A DNA stretch of 64,000 bases from assembly GCA_037043235.1 (NCBI GenBank), contig JAWRVZ010000629.1, positions 1-64,000 of the forward strand. The letters are read 5' to 3'. The notes below the pieces were generated by a model that was given only the letters and a program-made list of their open reading frames with translations, was not told the origin of the DNA and did not search any database. The DNA comes from Rhodeus uyekii. Lineage: Eukaryota > Chordata > Actinopteri > Cypriniformes > Acheilognathidae. Made by a program: the position numbers and the translations under genes. Positions 35,437 to 48,660 of the stretch are shown here, in pieces (the first letter of the stretch is position 1; each line of letters begins with the position of its first letter).

Positions 35437-37311
35437 AAATATAGCTGCAAGCAGCCATGACGGGGCCAAGCACAAAGAAGGCATTAAATGTCATGCCGAC
35501 ATGGCTGGCAGCATCAGACCAACGGCAGGAAGCATCTAAAGACATTTCAATATGAATTCAGTCTAAATGGCTGAAAAATCATCAATACGGTCTTTAGTAA
35601 TTCGATTTAACGGTTTATCACGTTTGATCAACAGGCAGCGCTGTAACCAAACTGATATGTCAAATCACGTGGTTTATCCAGAGTGAGGTGACATTGACAC
35701 ATACAAAGTTTGGTGTCAATAGGGTAAAGCATTGCTGACATACAGCTTTAAAGTCATGTGTTTGTTAAGCATAGCATTTCATGACAAAATTCTAAATAGC
35801 CGACGCTGAAAATGGCCGATATGGGAAAATTTGGTATCGCAGGACTCAAAATAATACACTGAATCTAAAGAGAGCAGTTTCATGATTTTTGGACAAAGCG
35901 TTCAGGAGTTATAATCAAAAATGTCAGTTTTTCATATCTCCTGACCACTAGGGGGCAGAGCGCCAACACTCTGCAGGTAGCCTCAGATCATGATTGACAT
36001 GACACACAGAAAGTTTGGTCAGAATACGCTAATGCATTGCGGAGATATAGCCTCGCTTTATTTGGTGGCCATTTGGTCAAATTCGTTCGCAATTTTATCG
36101 AAACCTGTTAGACGAATCAACTTTATTTTAATAACTTTTTGTCAGCATGGTCTGAAGATGTTATGATTCAATTTTGGTGAAAATTGGACAAACGGTGTGG
36201 GAGGAGTTCGAAAAAGTAGGTTTTTAAAGAAAAACAACATGGCGGACAGGAAGTTTGGCCGACTATGACAAATTTGGTATCTATGTTCTCGGTTTGACCC
36301 AAGGAACATATTAAGATCATTTGTTTTAAAATAGCTTAATGTAATCAAAAGTTATTAGCATTTTAGGAAATTGTGTTATAACTTTTGACCACAAGGTGGC
36401 GCTGCCCCGAAACTTTTGGTGTAGGTTCAAATCAAGGTCCCAAAGACACATACTGAGTTTCGTAATGATACGCCAATGCGTTTGTAAAATATAGCATTTT
36501 ACGACAAATTTCAAAATGGCCGACGCCCAAAATGGCCGATATAAGAAAATTTGGTATCGCACGACTCAGCATGATGCCCTGAATCTAAAGAGACCAGTTT
36601 CATGATTTTTGACCAAAGTGTTCAGAAGTTATAAGCAAAAAAGTCAATTTTTTATATCTCCTGACCACTAGGGGGCAGTGCGCCAAAACTCTGCAGGTAG
36701 CCTCAGATTATGACTACTATGACACACACCAATTTTGGTCTGAATACGCAAATGCGTTGCGGAGATATAGCCTCAAGTTCATTTTTGCGGCAAATTCGTC
36801 GAACTCTTTCGCAAGTTTATCAAAAATGGAATAACCAATCAACTTGATTTCCATAACTTTTTGTCTCCATAGTCTGGAGATGATGTGGTTCAATTTTTGT
36901 GAGAATCAGACAAACGGCCTAGGAGGAGTTCGACAAAGTAGGTTTTTCATAAAATTCAAAATTGCGGAAAAATTTTCATGACGGAAAATGACGTCATAGG
37001 GTGCAATCGAATCGGCTTGAGCCAAGGAATCAGTGGACAAAGGAATTTTGTTTCTAGCCCTTACGATTCAAGAGTTATTAGCATAAATATAAGTGTAACT
37101 TTAGACAGTTGGTGGCGCTAGAGGGATTGAGGTAGAGACTCCAAAATTGGTGTGGTCAATGATTGGACTGTCCTCTATGTGTGTGCCAAATTTCATCATT
37201 TTCCCACTTACGGTTCTATGGGCTGCCATTGACTTCTGGGTGGAAGAAGAATAATAATAAGAACGAGAACGATTACAATAGGTGCCTCCGCACCTTCGGT
37301 GCTTGGCCCCT
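35437..37311 (+). repeat. Unit 24, L/S chimera, 1875 bp
   Basis: Starts as an L unit of the GCAGCCATGAC subtype with A' and C', then switches to S-type sequence in the shared phrase GACCCAAGGAAC at about 36296-36310. The S part matches unit 23 and the L part matches unit 25, each at exactly 1875 bp. C-type motifs at 35945 and 36665. Confidence 0.93.
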
Positions 37312-39143
37312 AAATATAGCTGCAAGCAGCCATGACGGGGCCAAGCACAAAGAAGGCATTAAATGTCATGCCGACATGGCTGGCAGCATCAGACCAACGG
37401 CAGGAAGCATCTAAAGACATTTCAATATGAATTCAGTCTAAATGGCTGAAAAATCATCAATACGGTCTTTAGTAATTCGATTTAACGGTTTATCACGTTT
37501 GATCAACAGGCAGCGCTGTAACCAAACTGATATGTCAAATCACGTGGTTTATCCAGAGTGAGGTGACATTGACACATACAAAGTTTGGTGTCAATAGGGT
37601 AAAGCATTGCTGACATACAGCTTTAAAGTCATGTGTTTGTTAAGCATAGCATTTCATGACAAAATTCTAAATAGCCGACGCTGAAAATGGCCGATATGGG
37701 AAAATTTGGTATCGCAGGACTCAAAATAATACACTGAATCTAAAGAGAGCAGTTTCATGATTTTTGGACAAAGCGTTCAGGAGTTATAATAAAAAATGTC
37801 AGTTTTTCATATCTCCTGACCACTAGGGGGCAGAGCGCCAACACTCTGCAGGTAGCCTCAGATCATGATTGACATGACACACAGAAAGTTTGGTCAGAAT
37901 ACGCTAATGCATTGCGGAGATATAGCCTCGCTTTATTTGGTGGCCATTTGGTCAAATTCGTTCGCAATTTTATCGAAACCTGTTAGACGAATCAACTTTA
38001 TTTTAATAACTTTTTGTCAGCATGGTCTGAAGATGTTATGATTCAATTTTGGTGAAAATTGGACAAACGGTGTGGGAGGAGTTCGAAAAAGTAGGTTTTT
38101 AAAGAAAAACAACATGGCGGACAGGAAGTTTGGCCGACTATGACAAATTTGGTATCTATGTTCTCGGTTTGACCCAAGGAACGTATAAAGACAACTTATT
38201 TTACCATAGGTTAACGTGTTCAAAAGTTATTAGCATTTTTGTAAATTTGATTATAACTTTTGACCACAAGGTGGCGCTGCCTCGAAACTTTTTGTGTTGC
38301 ATCAGGCCCAGATGCCGAAGACACATATCGAGTTTCGTAATGATACGCCAATGTGTTTGTTAAATATAGCAATTTATGACAAAATTAAAAATGGCCGACC
38401 CTAAAAATGGCCGATATGGGAAAATTTAGTATCGCACGACTCGGCATGATGCCCTGAATCTAACGAGACCAGTTTTATGATTTTTGGTCGAAGCGTTCAG
38501 AAGTTATAAGCAAATATTTCACTTTTTCATATCTCCAGACCACTAGGGGGCAGAGCGCCAAATCTCTGCAGGTAGCCTCAGACCTTCATTGCCATAACAC
38601 ATACCAAGTTTGGTCAGAATACGCTAATGCGTTGCGGAGATAAAGCCTCGCTTTCATTTCTGCGGCCATTTTGTCGAATTCTTTCGCAAGTTATTCGTAA
38701 ACGGTTTGACAAATCAACTTTCTTTTAATAACTTTTTGTACGCATAGTCTGGAGATGATGTGGTTCAATTTCCGTGAAAATCGGACAAACGGCCTAGGAG
38801 GAGTTCGAAAAAGTAGGTTTTTCGTAAAATTCAAAATGGCGGGAAAATTTAAATGACGGAAAATGACGTCATAGGGTGCAATCGAATCGTCTTGAGCCAA
38901 GGAATTAATGTACGAAAGAATTTTGTTTCTAGGACATACGGTTCAAAAGTTATTTACATAAACGTGAGTGCAACTTTGGACAGTTGGTGGCGCTAGAGAC
39001 ATTGAGTTAGAAACTTCAAATTTGCTATGGTCAATGATTGGCTTGTCTTCTATCAGTGTGCCAAATTTTATCATTTTCCTGCAAACGGTTCTATGGCCTG
39101 CCATAGACTTCCATGGCGGAAGAAGAAGAAGAAGATGAATAAT
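37312..39143 (+). repeat. Unit 25, L class, 1832 bp
   Basis: Its first 870 bp repeat unit 24; the rest is ordinary L. C-type motifs at 37820 and 38540. The CRE is kept although the preceding block reads AATTTAAATGACGG. No minisatellite. Confidence 0.92.
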
Positions 39144-41210
39144 AAATATAGCTGCTAGCAGCCATCACGGGGCCAAGCGCAAGGAGGGCATTAAATGTCA
39201 TGCCGACATGGCTGGCATCATCAGACCAACGGCAGAAAGAATCTAAAGACATTTCAATATGACTTAAGTCTAAATGGCTGAAAAATCAACAATACGGTCT
39301 TTAGTAATTCGATTTAATGGTTTATCACATTCAACCAACAGGCAGCGCTGTAACCAAATTGTAGTGTCAATTCATGTGGTACATTGAGAGTGTGGTGACA
39401 TTGACACATGCAAAGTTTGCTTTCAATTGGGTAAACCATTGCTGAGAGAGCACTAAAGTCATGGGTTTGTTAAACATAGCATCTTATAAGAAAAATCGAA
39501 ATGGCAGACGCTCAAAATGGCCGATATGGGAATATTTGGTATCACAGGACTCGGCATGACCCACTGAATCTAAAGAGACCAGTTTTCTTATTTTTGGCCA
39601 AAGCGTTCAGAAGTTATAAGCAAATATTTAACTTTTTCATATCTCCTGACCACTAGGGGGCACAGCGCCAAAACTCTGCAGGTAGCCTCAGATCATGATT
39701 GACATCACACACATAAAGTTTGGTCAGAATACGCTAATGCGTTGCAGAGATATAGCCTCGCTTTATTTGGTGGCCATTTGGTCAAATTCGTTCGCATTTT
39801 TATCGAAACCTGTTTGACGAATCAACTTTATTTTAATAACTTTTTGTCAGCATGGTCTGAAGATGTTATGATTCAATTTTGGTGAAAATTGGACAAACGG
39901 TGTGGGAGGAGTTCGAAAAAGTAGGTTTTTAAAGAAAACAACATGGCGGACAGGAAGTTTGGCCGACTATGACAAATTTGGTATCTATGTTCTCGGTTTG
40001 ACCCAAGGAACGTATAAAGACAACTTATTTTACCATAGGTTGAAGTATTCAAAAGTTATTAGTATTTTTGTAAATTTAGTTATAACTTTTGACCACAAGG
40101 TGGCGCTGCCTCGAAACTTTTTGTGTTGTATCAGGCCCAGATGCCGAAGACACATATCGAGTTTCGTAACGATACGCCAATGTGTTTGTTAAATATAGCA
40201 ATTTATGACAAAATTCAAAATGGCCGACCCTCAAAATGGCCGATATGGGAAAATTTAGTATCGCACAACTCGGCATGATGCCCTGAATCTAACGAGACCA
40301 GTTTTATGATTTTTGGTCGGAGCATTCAGAAGTTATAAGCAAATATTTCACTTTTTTTATATCTCCAGACCACTAGGTGGCAGAGCGCCAAAACTCTGCA
40401 TGTAGCCTCAGACCATGATTGACATAACACACACCAAGTTTGGTCAGAATACGCTAATGCGTTGCGGAGATATAGCCTCGCTTTCATTTCTGCGGCCATT
40501 TTGTCAAATTCTTTCGCAAGTTATTCGTAAACGGTTTGACAAATCAACTTTCTTTTAATAACTTTTTGTCAGCATGGTCTGGAGATGATGTGGTTCAATT
40601 TTCGTGAAAATCGGACAAACGGCCTAGGAGGAGTTCGAAAAAGTAGGTTTTTCATAAAATTCAAAATGGCGGGAAAATTTTCATGACGGAAAATGACGTC
40701 ATAGGGTGCAATCGAATCGTCTTGAGCCAAGGAATCAGTGGACGGAAGAATTTGGTTTCTAGGACATACGGTTCAAAAGTTATTTACGTAAACGTGAGTG
40801 CAAATTTGGACAGTTGGTGGCGCTATAGAGATTGAGTTAGAAACTTCAAATTTGCTATGGTCAATTATTGGACTGTCCTCTATTTGTGTGCCAAATTTCA
40901 TAACTTTCCCGCAATCGGTTCTATGGGCTGTCATAGACTTCAATGGCGGAAGAAGAAGATGAATAATAATAATAATAGGAACCGGAACAAAAACAATAGG
41001 TGCCTTCGCACCTTCGGTGCTTGGCCCCTAATAATAAAGAACCGGAACGGAAACAATAGGTGCCTCCGCACCTTCGGTGCTTGGCCCCTAATAATAATAA
41101 TAAGAACGAGAACGATTACAATAGGTGCCTCCGCACCTTCGGTGCTTGGCCCCTAATAAGAACGAGAACGATTACAATAGGTGCCTCCGCACCTTCGGTG
41201 CTTGGCCCCT
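39144..41210 (+). repeat. Unit 26, L class, 2067 bp
   Basis: Copy of unit 3. C-type motifs at 39650 and 40370. One A is missing in the AAAGAAAAC run near 39930. Four minisatellite copies close the unit. Confidence 0.92.
40973..41209 (+). repeat. 56-bp minisatellite, four copies of mixed type
   Basis: Ends of copies at 41028, 41088, 41153 and 41209. The first two are of the ACCGGAAC type and the last two of the ACGAGAAC type, with extra TAA triplets between copies. The mix shows exchange between junction types. Confidence 0.9.
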
Positions 41211-42685
41211 AAATATAGCTGCAAGCAGCAATGACGGGGCCAAGCACAAACAGGGCAATGACGTGGATGGCAGCAACAGACCAATTAAAGTAAATGCATT
41301 TTAAAATGAATTTAGGCTAAATGGCTGAAAAATCATTAATACAGATACTGTAATTTGATTTAATAGTTTATCGCTTTGGACCAATAGATGGCGCTGTGTC
41401 CAAATTGTTAGAATGTGGTCCGAGTAATGTCACAATTAAATGTGCAAAGTTTGGTGTTATTTGGACAAAACATTACTGACATAGAGCATTAAAGTCATTT
41501 TCTCATCACTACCTCAAATTTGTAATTGTGGTATACGAAAACGGTTTTGTCTATTGACACGAAATCCATAACTTTTTGTCAGCACTGTCTGAAGATGATA
41601 CGATTTGATTTTGGTGAAAATCGGACAAACGGTCTGGGAGGAGTTAGAAAAAGTAGGTTTTTGAAGAAAACAACATGGCGGACAGGAAATTTAGGCAAAC
41701 TATGTCAAATTTGGTATCTGTGTTCTCGGCGTGACCCAAGGAACATAATAAGATCATTTGTTTTAAAATAGCTTAATGTAATCAAAAGTTATTAGCATTT
41801 TTGGAAATTTTGTTATAACTTTTGACCACAAGGTGGCGCTGCCCCGAAACTTTTGGTGTAGATTCAAATCAAGGTCCCAAAGACACATATTGAGTTTCGT
41901 AATGACACGCCAATGCGTTTGTAAAATATAGCATTTTACGACAAATTTCAAAATGGCCGACACCCAAAATGGCCGATATGAGAAAATTGGGTATCACATG
42001 ACTCAGCATGATGCCCTGAATCTAAAGAGACCAGTTTTATGATTTTTGAACAAAGTGTTCAGAAGTTACGAGCAAAAAACTCACTTTTTTATATCTCCTG
42101 ACCACTAGGGGGCAGTGCGCCAAAACTCTGCAGGTAGCCTCAGATCATGACTACTATGACACACACCAATTTTGGTCTGAATACGCAAATGCGTTGCGGA
42201 GATATAGCCTCAATTGCATTTTTGCGGCAAATTCGTCGAACTCTTTCGCAAGTTTATCAAAAACGGAATGACCAATCAACTTGATTTCCATAACTTTTTG
42301 TCTCCATAGTCTGGAGATGATGTGGTTCAATTTTTGTGAGAATCGGACAAACGGCCTAGGAGGAGTTCGACAAAGTAGGTTTTTCATAAAACTCAAAATT
42401 GCGGAAAAATTTTCATGACGGAAAATGACGTCATAGGGTGCAATCGAATCGGCTTGACCCAAGGAATCAGTGGACAAAGGAATTTTGTTTCTAGCCCTTA
42501 TGGTTTAAGAGTTATTAGCATAAATGTAAGTGTAACTTTGGACAGTTGGTGGCGCTAGAGGGATTGAGGTAGAGACTCCAAAATTGGTGTGGTCAATGAT
42601 TGGACTGTCCTCTATGTGTGTGCCAAATTTCATCATTTTCCCACTTACGGTTCTATGGGCTGCCATTGACTTCTGGGTGGAAGAA

Positions 42686-42718
<33 letters not shown>

Positions 42719-42819
42719 GAACGAGAACGATTACAATAGGTGCCTCCGCACCTTCGGTGCTTGGCCCCTAACGAGAACGATTACAATAGGTGCCTCCGCA
42801 CCTTCGGTGCTTGGCCCCT
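41211..42819 (+). repeat. Unit 27, S class, 1609 bp
   Basis: S unit with a diverged start (GCAATGACGTGGATGG). C motif at 42102. It ends with an expanded AAT tract and two minisatellite copies. Confidence 0.91.
42713..42818 (+). repeat. 56-bp minisatellite, two copies, second short
   Basis: Copies at 42713-42768 and 42769-42818; the second is the 50-bp TAACGAG form. Confidence 0.9.
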
Positions 42820-44371
42820 AAATATAGCTGCAAGCAGCAATGACGGGGCCAAGCACAAACAGGGCATTGACGTGGCCGGCAGCATAAGAGCAATTGAAGT
42901 AATCAACAACTAAATGCATTTTAATATGATTTTAGGCTAAATGGCTGAAAAATCATTAATACAGACACTGTAATTTGAATGAAAAGTTTAGCGCTTTGGA
43001 CCAATAGTTGGCGCTGTGTCCAAATTGTTAGAATTGGGTCAGAGTAATGTGACAATGAAATCTGCAAAGTTTGGTGTTATTTGGACAAAACATTACTGAC
43101 TTAAAGCATTAAAGTCATTTTGTCATCACTACCTCAAATTTGTAATTGCGGTATACGAAAACGGTTTCGTCTATCGACACGAAATCCATAACTTTTTGTC
43201 AGCACAGTCTGAAGATGATACGATTCGATTTTGGTGAAAATCGGACAAACGGTCTAGGAGGAGTTTGAAAAAGTAGGTTTTTGAATGAAACAACATGGCG
43301 GATATGAAATTTGGGCAAACTATGTCAAATTTGGTATCTGTGTTCTCGGTGTGACCCAAGGAACATATTAAGATCATTTGTTTTAAAATAGCTTAATGTA
43401 ATCAAAAGTTATTAGCATTTTAGGAAATTGTGTTATAACTTTTGACCACAAGGTGGCGCTGCCCCGAAACTTTTGGTGTAGGTTCAAATCAAGGTCCCAA
43501 AGACACATACTGAGTTTCGTAATGATACGCCAATGCGTTTGTAAAATATAGCATTTTACGACAAATTTCAAAATGGCCGACGCCCAAAATGGCCGATATA
43601 AGAAAATTTGGTATCGCACGACTCAGCATGATGCCCTGAATCTAAAGAGACCAGTTTCATGATTTTTGACCAAAGTGTTCAGAAGTTATAAGCAAAAAAG
43701 TCAATTTTTTATATCTCCTGACCACTAGGGGGCAGTGCGCCAAAACTCTGCAGGTAGCCTCAGATTATGACTACTATGACACACACCAATTTTGGTCTGA
43801 ATACGCAAATGCGTTGCGGAGATATAGCCTCAAGTTCATTTTTGCGGCAAATTCGTCGAACTCTTTCGCAAGTTTATCAAAAATGGAATAACCAATCAAC
43901 TTGATTTCCATAACTTTTTGTCTCCATAGTCTGGAGATGATGTGGTTCAATTTTTGTGAGAATCAGACAAACGGCCTAGGAGGAGTTCGACAAAGTAGGT
44001 TTTTCATAAAATTCAAAATTGCGGAAAAATTTTCATGACGGAAAATGACGTCATAGGGTGCAATCGAATCGGCTTGAGCCAAGGAATCAGTGGACAAAGG
44101 AATTTTGTTTCTAGCCCTTACGGTTCAAGAGTTATTAGCATAAATATAAGTGTAACTTTAGACAGTTGGTGGCGCTAGAGGGATTGAGGTAGAGACTCCA
44201 AAATTGGTGTGGTCAATGATTGGACTGTCCTCTATGTGTGTGCCAAATTTCATCATTTTCCCACTTACGGTTCTATGGGCTGCCATTGACTTCTGGGTGG
44301 AAGAAGAATAATAATAAGAACGAGAACGATTACAATAGGTGCCTCCGCACCTTCGGTGCTTGGCCCCTAAT
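42820..44371 (+). repeat. Unit 28, S class, 1552 bp
   Basis: Copy of unit 23. C motif at 43722. One minisatellite copy at 44312-44367. Confidence 0.92.
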
Positions 44372-45990
44372 AAATATAGCTGCAAGCAGCAATGACGGGG
44401 CCAAGCACTAACAAGGCATTGATGTGGCCGGCAGCATAAGAGCAATTGAAGTAATCAACAACTAAATGCATTTTAATATGATTTTAGGCTAAATGGCTGA
44501 AAAATCAATAATACAGACACTGTAATTTGAATGAAAAGTTTATCGCTTTGGACCAATAGTTGGCGCTGTGTCCAAATTGTTAGAATTGGGTCCGAGTAAT
44601 GTGACAATGAAATCTGCAAAGTTTGGTGTTATTTGGACAAAACATTACTGACTTAAAGCATTAAAGTCATTTTGTCATCACTACCTCAAATTTGTAATTG
44701 CGGTATACGAAAACGGTTTTGTCTATCGACACGAAATCCATAACTTTTTGTCAGCACAGTCTGAAGATGATACGATTCGATTTTGGTGAAAATCGGACAA
44801 ACGGTCTGGGAGGAGTTTGAAAAAGTAGGTTTTTGAATGAAACAACATGGCGGATATGAAATTTAGGCAAACTATGTCAAATTTGGTATCTGTGTTCTCG
44901 GTGTGACCCAAGGAACATATTAAGATCATTTGTTTTAAAATAGCTTAATGTAATCAAAAGTTATTAGCATTTTTGGAAATTGTGTTATAACTTTTGACCA
45001 CTAGGTGGCGCTGCCCCGAAACTTTTGGTGTAGGTTCAAATCAAGGTCCCAAAGACACATACTGAGTTTCGTAATGATACGCCAATGCGTTTGTAAAATA
45101 TAGCATTTTACGACAAATTTCAAAATGGCCAACGCCCAAAATGGCCGATATAAGAAAATTTGGTATCGGACGACTCAGCATGATGCCCTGAATCTAAAGA
45201 GATCAGTTTTATGATTTTTGACCAAAGTGTTCAGAAGTTATAAGCAAAAAAGTCAATTTTTTATATCTCCTGACCACTAGGGGGCAGTGCACCAAAACTC
45301 TGCAGGTAGCCTCAGATTATGACTACTATGACACACACCAATTTTGGTCTGAATATGCAAATGCGTTGCGGAGATATAGCCTCAAGTTCATTTTTGCGGC
45401 AAATTCGTCGAACTCTTTCGCAAGTTTATCAAAAACGGAATGACCAATCAACTTGATTTCCATAACTTTTTGTCTCCATAGTCTGGAGATGATGTGGTTC
45501 AATTTTTGTGAGAATCGGACAAACGGCCTAGGAGGAGTTCGACAAAGTAGGTTTTTCATAAAACTCAAAATTGCGGAAAAATTTTCATGACGGAAAATGA
45601 CGTCATAGGGTGCAATCGAATCGGCTTGACCCAAGGAATCAGTGGACAAAGGAATTTTGTTTCTAGCCCTTATGGTTCAAGAGTTATTAGCATAAATGTA
45701 AGTGTAACTTTGGACAGTTGGTGGCGCTAGAGGGATTGAGGTAGAGACTCCAAAATTGGTGTGGTCAATGATTGGACTGTCCTCTATGTGTGTGCCAAAT
45801 TTCATCATTTTCCTGCATATGGTTCTATGGGCTGCCATTGACTTCTGGGTGGAAGAAGAAGAAGAAGAATAATAATAATAAGAACGAGAACGATTACAAT
45901 AGGTGCCTCCGCACCTTCGGTGCTTGGCCCCTAATAAGAACGAGAACGATTACAATAGGTGCCTCCGCACCTTCGGTGCTTGGCCCCTAA
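44372..45990 (+). repeat. Unit 29, S class, 1619 bp
   Basis: Octamer subtype. One A-to-T change turns its B motif into a full CTCF core match (44998-45011). C motif at 45274. Two minisatellite copies, ending at 45931 and 45987. Confidence 0.92.
45876..45987 (+). repeat. 56-bp minisatellite, two copies
   Basis: Copies at 45876-45931 and 45932-45987, in exact 56-bp register. Confidence 0.9.
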
Positions 45991-47459
45991 TAACAAGCAC
46001 AAACAGGGCATTGATGTGGCTGGCAGCAAAAGACCAATTGCAGTAAATGCATTTTAAAATGATTTTAGGCTAAATGGCTGAAAAATCATTAATACAGACA
46101 CTGTAATTTGATTTAATAGTTTATCGCTTTGGACCAATAGATGGCGCTGTGTCCAAATTGTTAGAATGTGGTCCGAGTAATGTCACAATGAAATGTGCAA
46201 AGTTTGGTGTTATTTGGATAAAACATTACTGACATAGAGCATTAAAGTCATTTTCTCATCACTACCTCAAATTTGTAATTGAGGTATACGAAAACGGTTT
46301 TGTCTATTGACACGAAATCCATAACTTTTTGTCAACACCGTCTGAAGATGATACGATTTGATTTTGGTGAAAATCGGACAAACGGTCTGGGAGGAGTTCG
46401 AAAAAGTAGGTTTTTGAATGAAACAACATGGCGGACAGGAAGTTTAGATTAAATATATCAAATTTGGTATCTGTGTTCTCGGCATGACCCAAGGAACATA
46501 TTGAGACAATTTGTTTTAAAATAGCTTAATGTAATCAAAAGTTATTAGCATTTTTGTAAATTTTGTTATAACTTTTGACCACAAGGTGGCGCTGCCCCGA
46601 AACTTTTGATGTAGAGTCAAATCAAGGTCCCAAAGCCACATACTAAGTTTCGTAATGATATGCCAATGCGTTTGTTAAATATAACATTTTATGACAAATT
46701 TCAAAATGGCCGACGCCCAAAATGGCCGATATAAGAAAATTTGGTATCGCACGACTCAGCATGATGCCCTGAATCTAAAGAGACCAGTTTTATGATTTTT
46801 GACCAAAGTGTTCAGAAGTTATAAGCAAAAAAGTCAATTTTTTATATCTCCTGACCACTAGGGGGCAGTGCACCAAAACTCTGCAGGTAGCCTCAGATTA
46901 TGACTACTATGACACACACCAATTTTGGTCTGAATATGCAAATGCGTTGCGGAGATATAGCCTCAAGTTCATTTTTGCGGCAAATTCGTCGAACTCTTTC
47001 GCAAGTTTATAAAAAACGGAATGACCAATCAACTTGATTTCCATAACTTTTTGTCTCCATAGTCTGGAGATGATGTGGTTCAATTTTTGTGAGAATCGGA
47101 CAAACGGCCTAGGAGGAGTTCGACAAAGTAGGTTTTTCATAAAACTCAAAATTGCGGAAAAATTTTCATGACGGAAAATGACGTCATAGGGTGCAATCGA
47201 ATCGGCTTGACCCAAGGAATCAGTGGACAAAGGAATTTTGTTTCTAGCCCTTATGGTTCAAGAGTTATTAGCATAAATGTAAGTGTAACTTTGGACAGTT
47301 GGTGGCGCTAGAGGGATTGAGGTAGAGACTCCAAAATTGGTGTGGTCAATGATTGGACTGTCCTCTATGTGTGTGCCAAATTTCATCATTTTCCTGCATA
47401 CGGTTCTATGGGCTGCCATTGACTTCTGGGTGGAAGAAGAAGAAGAAGAATAATAATAA
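45991..47459 (+). repeat. Unit 30, S class, trimmed start, split by family 2
   Basis: The start lacks the hairpin and the GGGGC arm: CCCCTAATAACAAGCAC implies a loss of about 28 bases. C motif at 46855. The unit stops in its AAT tract at 47459, and its likely 3' cap, two minisatellite copies, lies at 53604-53709 beyond the family-2 segment. Confidence 0.9.
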
Positions 47460-48126
47460 CTAGAATGTACATTTCCTGAAGAAAATGTGAGTGGTGCTCG
47501 CCGTGGCAATATTCGGCCCGGGCCAGGTGAGGAAGTGTCGGACAACATTGCCAGAGAACCAACCGCCATGTCTGTACGATGTTCTAGTGCTGAGGTATGA
47601 CGGATTCATGTGTTTGTTTGGTTGCAAGGGCACTCTATATGGTTGCTAAGGTGTGGTCATACAGTTTATGGGATGATATCTATAGACTCTTTACCAGTCT
47701 GAGCTTAAAAGATCAAACTATGTGCTTCTTCAACATTCCAGTACTGAAATATGGCTTGTAAGCGTTGTTTTACGGTTGCTAGGGTGCTGTAAATGGTTGT
47801 TAAGAATTGGCTATGAAGATGGTATGTCACTACTTATTCACTGCTTGATAGGCCGAGTCAAACGAGCCCAGTCCCGAGCCTCTACGACCTTCAGAACCAA
47901 AGATATGATTTTACAAATATTTGTCCCATGTTAAGTCAATGGGGCTTTTTTCGGCTGATTTTTCGTGGGACAAAACAAACATCGTACGCCTGATCGCTTA
48001 GAAAAGATATAGCACACCTCTCCTCAATATGCCGCACGATTTGACATCTCTTTTGTGGGTCTACGACCAACGGTGCCTGAGGAGTAGCGCGCCGAAGGTT
48101 GGTTTAGGAGAATAGTAATCACAACA
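47460..48126 (+). repeat. Family-2 block 2a, 667 bp
   Basis: Starts with the left-end hairpin and the 12-bp arm AGTGGTGCTCGC (47490-47501). It holds diverged modules around CATGTCTGTACGAT and scattered GGTTGCTA pieces, then ends in a CCTCTCCTCAATA and GAGGAGTAGCGCGCC block. Block 2c is its copy. Confidence 0.82.
47466..47501. other. Family-2 left end: hairpin plus subterminal arm
   Basis: ACATTTCCTGAAGAAAATGT folds with eight of nine pairs, and AGTGGTGCTCGC (47490-47501) follows. The arm recurs at 48157-48168, 49965-49976 and 50637-50648. The layout parallels the family-1 left end, although the sequences are unrelated. Confidence 0.75.
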
Positions 48127-48200
48127 CTAGAATGTACATTTCCTGAAGAAAATGTGAGTGGTGCTCGCAGTGGCAAAATCCGCCCCGGGCCAGGTGAGGC

Positions 48201-48497
48201 AGTAGCTAGGGTAACCATGATGTTGCTAGGCAGTTGCTAGGGTAACCAAGGTGGTTGCTAGGTGGTTGCTAGGGTTACTGGGGTGGTTGCTAGGCGGTTG
48301 CTAGGGTAACCGGGTTGGTTTCTAGGTGGTTGCTACGGTAACCAGAGTGGTTGCTAGGCAGTTGCCAGGGTAACCAGAGTGGTTGCTAAGGTGTTGCTAT
48401 GCGGTTGCTAGGGTAACCAGAGTGGTTTCTAGGCGGTTGCTAAGGTGTCACTAGGTTAACTGGTTGGTTACTAGGGTTATGCTAGGTGGTTGTTATG
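48201..48497 (+). repeat. GTTGCTAGG minisatellite, short allele-like array
   Basis: Degenerate repeats of GGTTGCTAGG with GGTAACC inserts. GTTGCTAGGGTAAC is an imperfect palindrome resembling an RFX X-box. Copies vary in length and order. Confidence 0.9.
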
Positions 48498-48660
48498 GCT
48501 CATCTATGGTGTCCTGGGCCGTTTCTAGGTGGTTATTAGCTGTTATAGGGGGGTTATATGGCATTATTAGCATAATTTAACACTTAGTTAATCACTATTA
48601 GCATGTAGCTATTCACTGCTAGCATATGTAGCATGTTGGAAGTCCTGATTGCTAGCATGA
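48498..48660. repeat. AT-rich TAGCAT stretch
   Basis: Repeated TTAGCAT, GTAGC and CTAGCAT words (ATTAGCATGTAGC, CTGCTAGCATATG) linking the minisatellite to the modules. Its copy lies at about 51318-51480. No gene seen. Confidence 0.7.
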
